Below, piece by piece: positions 15,764-17,210 of a stretch of DNA of 17,210 nucleotides. The notes below the pieces were generated by a model, which saw only the letters and a program-made list of their open reading frames with translations, was not told the DNA's origin and ran no database searches. How positions within the stretch are numbered: the stretch's first letter is position 1; each line of letters opens with the position of its first letter. The position numbers were made by a program, and so were the translations under genes. This stretch comes from JALZAA01 sp035316025. GTDB taxonomy: Bacteria; Actinomycetota; Acidimicrobiia; IMCC26256; JACDBD01. Where the stretch lies: positions 1 to 17,210 of the forward strand of contig DATFXL010000064.1 in assembly GCA_035316025.1 (NCBI GenBank). The letters are read 5' to 3'.

Positions 15764-16546
15764 TCACTCCCCGCCGATCGGGACGTCGGGTCCGGTCGGG
15801 GCGTTGGATGCGGCTGCTCCGGAGGTCGTCGCCAGCGAACCGAACGAATAGCCCAAGGATCGAAGCGTGTCGATGATGATCGGAAGCGCCGCAACAGTTT
15901 GCGACCGGTCCTCGTCGTCGCCGGGAGAGCCGTCGTGGAGGAGGACGATCGCCCCGGGAGTGACATTGTTGACGACTCGGCTGACGATCTGGTCGGTGCC
16001 AGGCAGGGTGTAGTCCTCGGGGTTGACATCCCACAGGCGCATGGACAGGCCGAGCGACGAGGCGATCTGCGTCACGGTGTCATTGAAATAGCCATAGGGC
16101 GGGCGCCACAGCGTTGGGCGCGTGCCGGCCAGGCTCGCGATTTTGTCGGTGGTCGACTGCAACTCTGATCGCACCTGGTCGGGCGGCAGGGTGGTGAGGT
16201 CGGGGTGATCCCAGCTGTGGTTCCCGATCCCGTTACCGGCGGCGTGTTCTTGCTGTACCAAACTCGAGTGGCGCGCCGCGTTCTGGCCGACGACGAAGAA
16301 CGTTGCTGGTACACCCTTCGCCTGCAGCACCGAGAGGATCTGAGAGGTATACGCGCTCGGACCGTCGTCGAACGTGAGATACACCGTGGAGCCGGGCGGC
16401 GGTGGCGGGGGCGACGTGGAAGACGGAGGCGGCGCCGCACCGAAGCAGGCGGTCAGGACCAGCGTCGACAAGATCGCGACGAGCAGCCAACGCCGCCGCG
16501 TTCGACCAGCTGCGCGCATCGATGCTGAAGCGTTGTCGTTGCGCAT
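15764..16546 (-). CDS. Polysaccharide deacetylase lipoprotein (CE4 / NodB domain)
   Basis: A 260-residue protein with an Arg-rich N-terminus, a hydrophobic stretch and the lipobox LTAC (C34), so it is probably a lipid-anchored exoenzyme. A Pro/Ser linker (39-52) leads to the NodB domain with all five CE4 motifs: TFDDGP (D60, D61), the metal histidines H110 and H114 in NHSWDH, RPPYG, DVNPEDY and LLHDG. Such enzymes remove N-acetyl groups from peptidoglycan or other N-acetylglucosamine polymers. It converges on the second L,D-transpeptidase with only 15 bases between stops, and both act on the wall. ATG 16546 has a GGGGTG ribosome site 4 bases upstream, partly inside a hairpin. Confidence 0.93.
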   Translation of the reverse strand: MRNDNASASMRAAGRTRRRWLLVAILSTLVLTACFGAAPPPSSTSPPPPPPGSTVYLTFDDGPSAYTSQILSVLQAKGVPATFFVVGQNAARHSSLVQQEHAAGNGIGNHSWDHPDLTTLPPDQVRSELQSTTDKIASLAGTRPTLWRPPYGYFNDTVTQIASSLGLSMRLWDVNPEDYTLPGTDQIVSRVVNNVTPGAIVLLHDGSPGDDEDRSQTVAALPIIIDTLRSLGYSFGSLATTSGAAASNAPTGPDVPIGGE

Positions 16547-16554
16547 CGATCACC

Positions 16555-16574
16555 CCGGGACACGCGCGTCCCGG
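16555..16574 (-). promoter_or_regulatory. Hairpin at the deacetylase ribosome-binding site
   Basis: CCGGGAC (16555-16561) and GTCCCGG (16568-16574) form a 7-bp stem with a 6-base loop just before the deacetylase ATG on the - strand. The arm nearest the gene includes the first bases of the GGGGTG ribosome site, so folding could limit translation. It may simply be chance in GC-rich DNA. Confidence 0.3.
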
Positions 16575-16683
16575 CCCCTGCCTCGTGAGCGGGTCTTGTT
16601 AGCTCACGTGCGCCGCACAGACAAGTCACGGCCCGTCCATGCGCGGCTTTGTGCGCGCATTCGATCCGCTGATATCGACACGG

Positions 16684-16701
16684 TGTGGTCGGGCGACCAC
16701 A
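16684..16701. terminator. Hairpin downstream of the ASCH gene
   Basis: TGTGGTC, a GGGC loop and GACCACA form a perfect 7-bp stem, 43 bases past the ASCH stop on the - strand and upstream of the deacetylase gene. No T-tract follows. It is probably a terminator of the ASCH transcript, possibly an operator for the deacetylase. Apart from this and the 16555-16574 hairpin, the 198-base gap shows nothing I can support. Confidence 0.4.
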
Positions 16702-16744
16702 TTCTGTGCCTACAGGTGCCCAGGCAAAGCGGGTCTGTGATCCG

Positions 16745-17032
16745 CTACGGCACGATGTGGAACTCGATGCGGTAGACGAGCGTGTCGTCCTCGATCGGTC
16801 CGGAGTGTGCGGCCCGACGGCGCAGGGACTCACGATCACGCTCTCCGGATCGACACACGTCGGCGCGGGTCACACTCGAGAACGGCACCAATTCGATCGA
16901 GTCGACCTCGACGCGAACGGGGCCGACGTCATAGCGACCTCCGACCTTCACCTTGGGTCGGGTCCACAGCCGGATCGACACCGTGATCTCACCGGAGGCG
17001 ACGTCGTCGCGAAGATCGGGGCTGAATTGCAC
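16745..17032 (-). CDS. Small ASCH-domain protein
   Basis: A 95-residue protein from GTG 17032. It matches the ASCH fold (PUA-like, RNA/nucleotide-binding): QFSPDLRDDVASGEITVSIR carries the G-x-x-x-x-x-x-R type motif, followed by KVGGRYDVGPVRVEVDSIEL, PFSSVTRADV, GERDRESLRRRAAHSGPI and the terminal TLVYRIEFHIVP. Actinobacterial ASCH proteins of this size are mostly uncharacterised; some ASCH enzymes hydrolyse modified cytidine derivatives. The longer frame to 17200 is wrong for its first 56 codons: that part is Arg/Ser/Thr-rich shadow of the upstream gene. The start follows the previous stop by 10 bases, with no clear ribosome site, suggesting coupling. Confidence 0.8.
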   Translation of the reverse strand: MQFSPDLRDDVASGEITVSIRLWTRPKVKVGGRYDVGPVRVEVDSIELVPFSSVTRADVCRSGERDRESLRRRAAHSGPIEDDTLVYRIEFHIVP

Positions 17033-17042
17033 GACGGCGGCG

Positions 17043-17210
17043 CTACGCGAGCGGGTCGGCGAAGGGGTTCGTCTCGATCGTGGAGTCGGTGAACGGGTCG
17101 TGCTCCGCCTGCGTCTCGACCGCGAGCGTGTCGACACCGAGCTTCTCGGCCAGGCCCTCGTAACCGACCCGTTCGAGCTCGTCGGCAAGCTCTGGCCCAC
17201 CGCTCGTCAC
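17043..17210 (-). CDS. C-terminal end of an unidentified protein (possibly cut by the window edge)
   Basis: An open frame enters from the right edge and ends with TAG at 17045-17043, giving 55 residues. It is acidic and hydrophilic: PELADELERVGYEGLAEKLG, then VETQAEHDPFTDSTIETN and FADPLA. The first codon in the window is GTG, so a complete 55-residue protein cannot be excluded, but truncation is as likely. I recognise no family. The next - strand gene starts 10 bases after the stop, so the two probably form an operon with the ASCH protein. Confidence 0.5.
   Translation of the reverse strand: MTSGGPELADELERVGYEGLAEKLGVDTLAVETQAEHDPFTDSTIETNPFADPLA

Overview
The window is GC-rich double-stranded DNA whose codon use, gene families (EgtA-D, SufU-type Fe-S assembly, L,D-transpeptidases, LLM flavoenzyme) and leaderless-looking promoters point to a high-GC actinobacterium. 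The class Acidimicrobiia is a reasonable guess, but nothing here fixes the genus. Genes are tightly packed: no gap exceeds about 200 bases, and no rRNA, tRNA, CRISPR array, transposase or phage gene was seen.

Left part (1-4059, + strand): an ergothioneine operon. egtA is cut by the window edge and is followed by egtB, egtC and egtD, which overlap or lie a few bases apart. egtD has no standard start codon where one is expected; the best start is ATC behind a perfect Shine-Dalgarno. The fifth classical enzyme, the C-S lyase EgtE, is absent. Next (4107-6676, + strand) comes sufC-sufS-sufU, driven by a promoter that appears to give a leaderless sufC mRNA and carries a perfect inverted repeat between -35 and -10. 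SufB and SufD are not in the window. The SufS-type enzyme is a PLP-dependent relative of EgtE, so the egt-suf linkage is the most suggestive functional juxtaposition here.

Middle part (6680-9012): a secreted protein of unknown function and a CxxC redoxin (both - strand), a 59-residue hypothetical protein (+) closed by a strong hairpin, and a membrane-anchored L,D-transpeptidase (+). From 9050 to 12657 there is a divergent pair: a large protein made of two fused glycosyltransferase modules (-) and a SAM-dependent methyltransferase of a type common in surface-glycan loci (+).

Right part (12654-17210): an alpha/beta hydrolase and an LLM-class flavin oxidoreductase form a two-gene - strand operon whose promoter overlaps a perfect TetR-like palindrome. 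A second L,D-transpeptidase with a peptidoglycan-binding domain (+) probably starts at CTG. A polysaccharide deacetylase lipoprotein (-), a small ASCH-domain protein (-) and the C-terminus of an unidentified gene (-) complete the window. The recurring themes are thiol/Fe-S metabolism on the left and cell-envelope construction (two L,D-transpeptidases, deacetylase, glycosyltransferases) in the middle and right.
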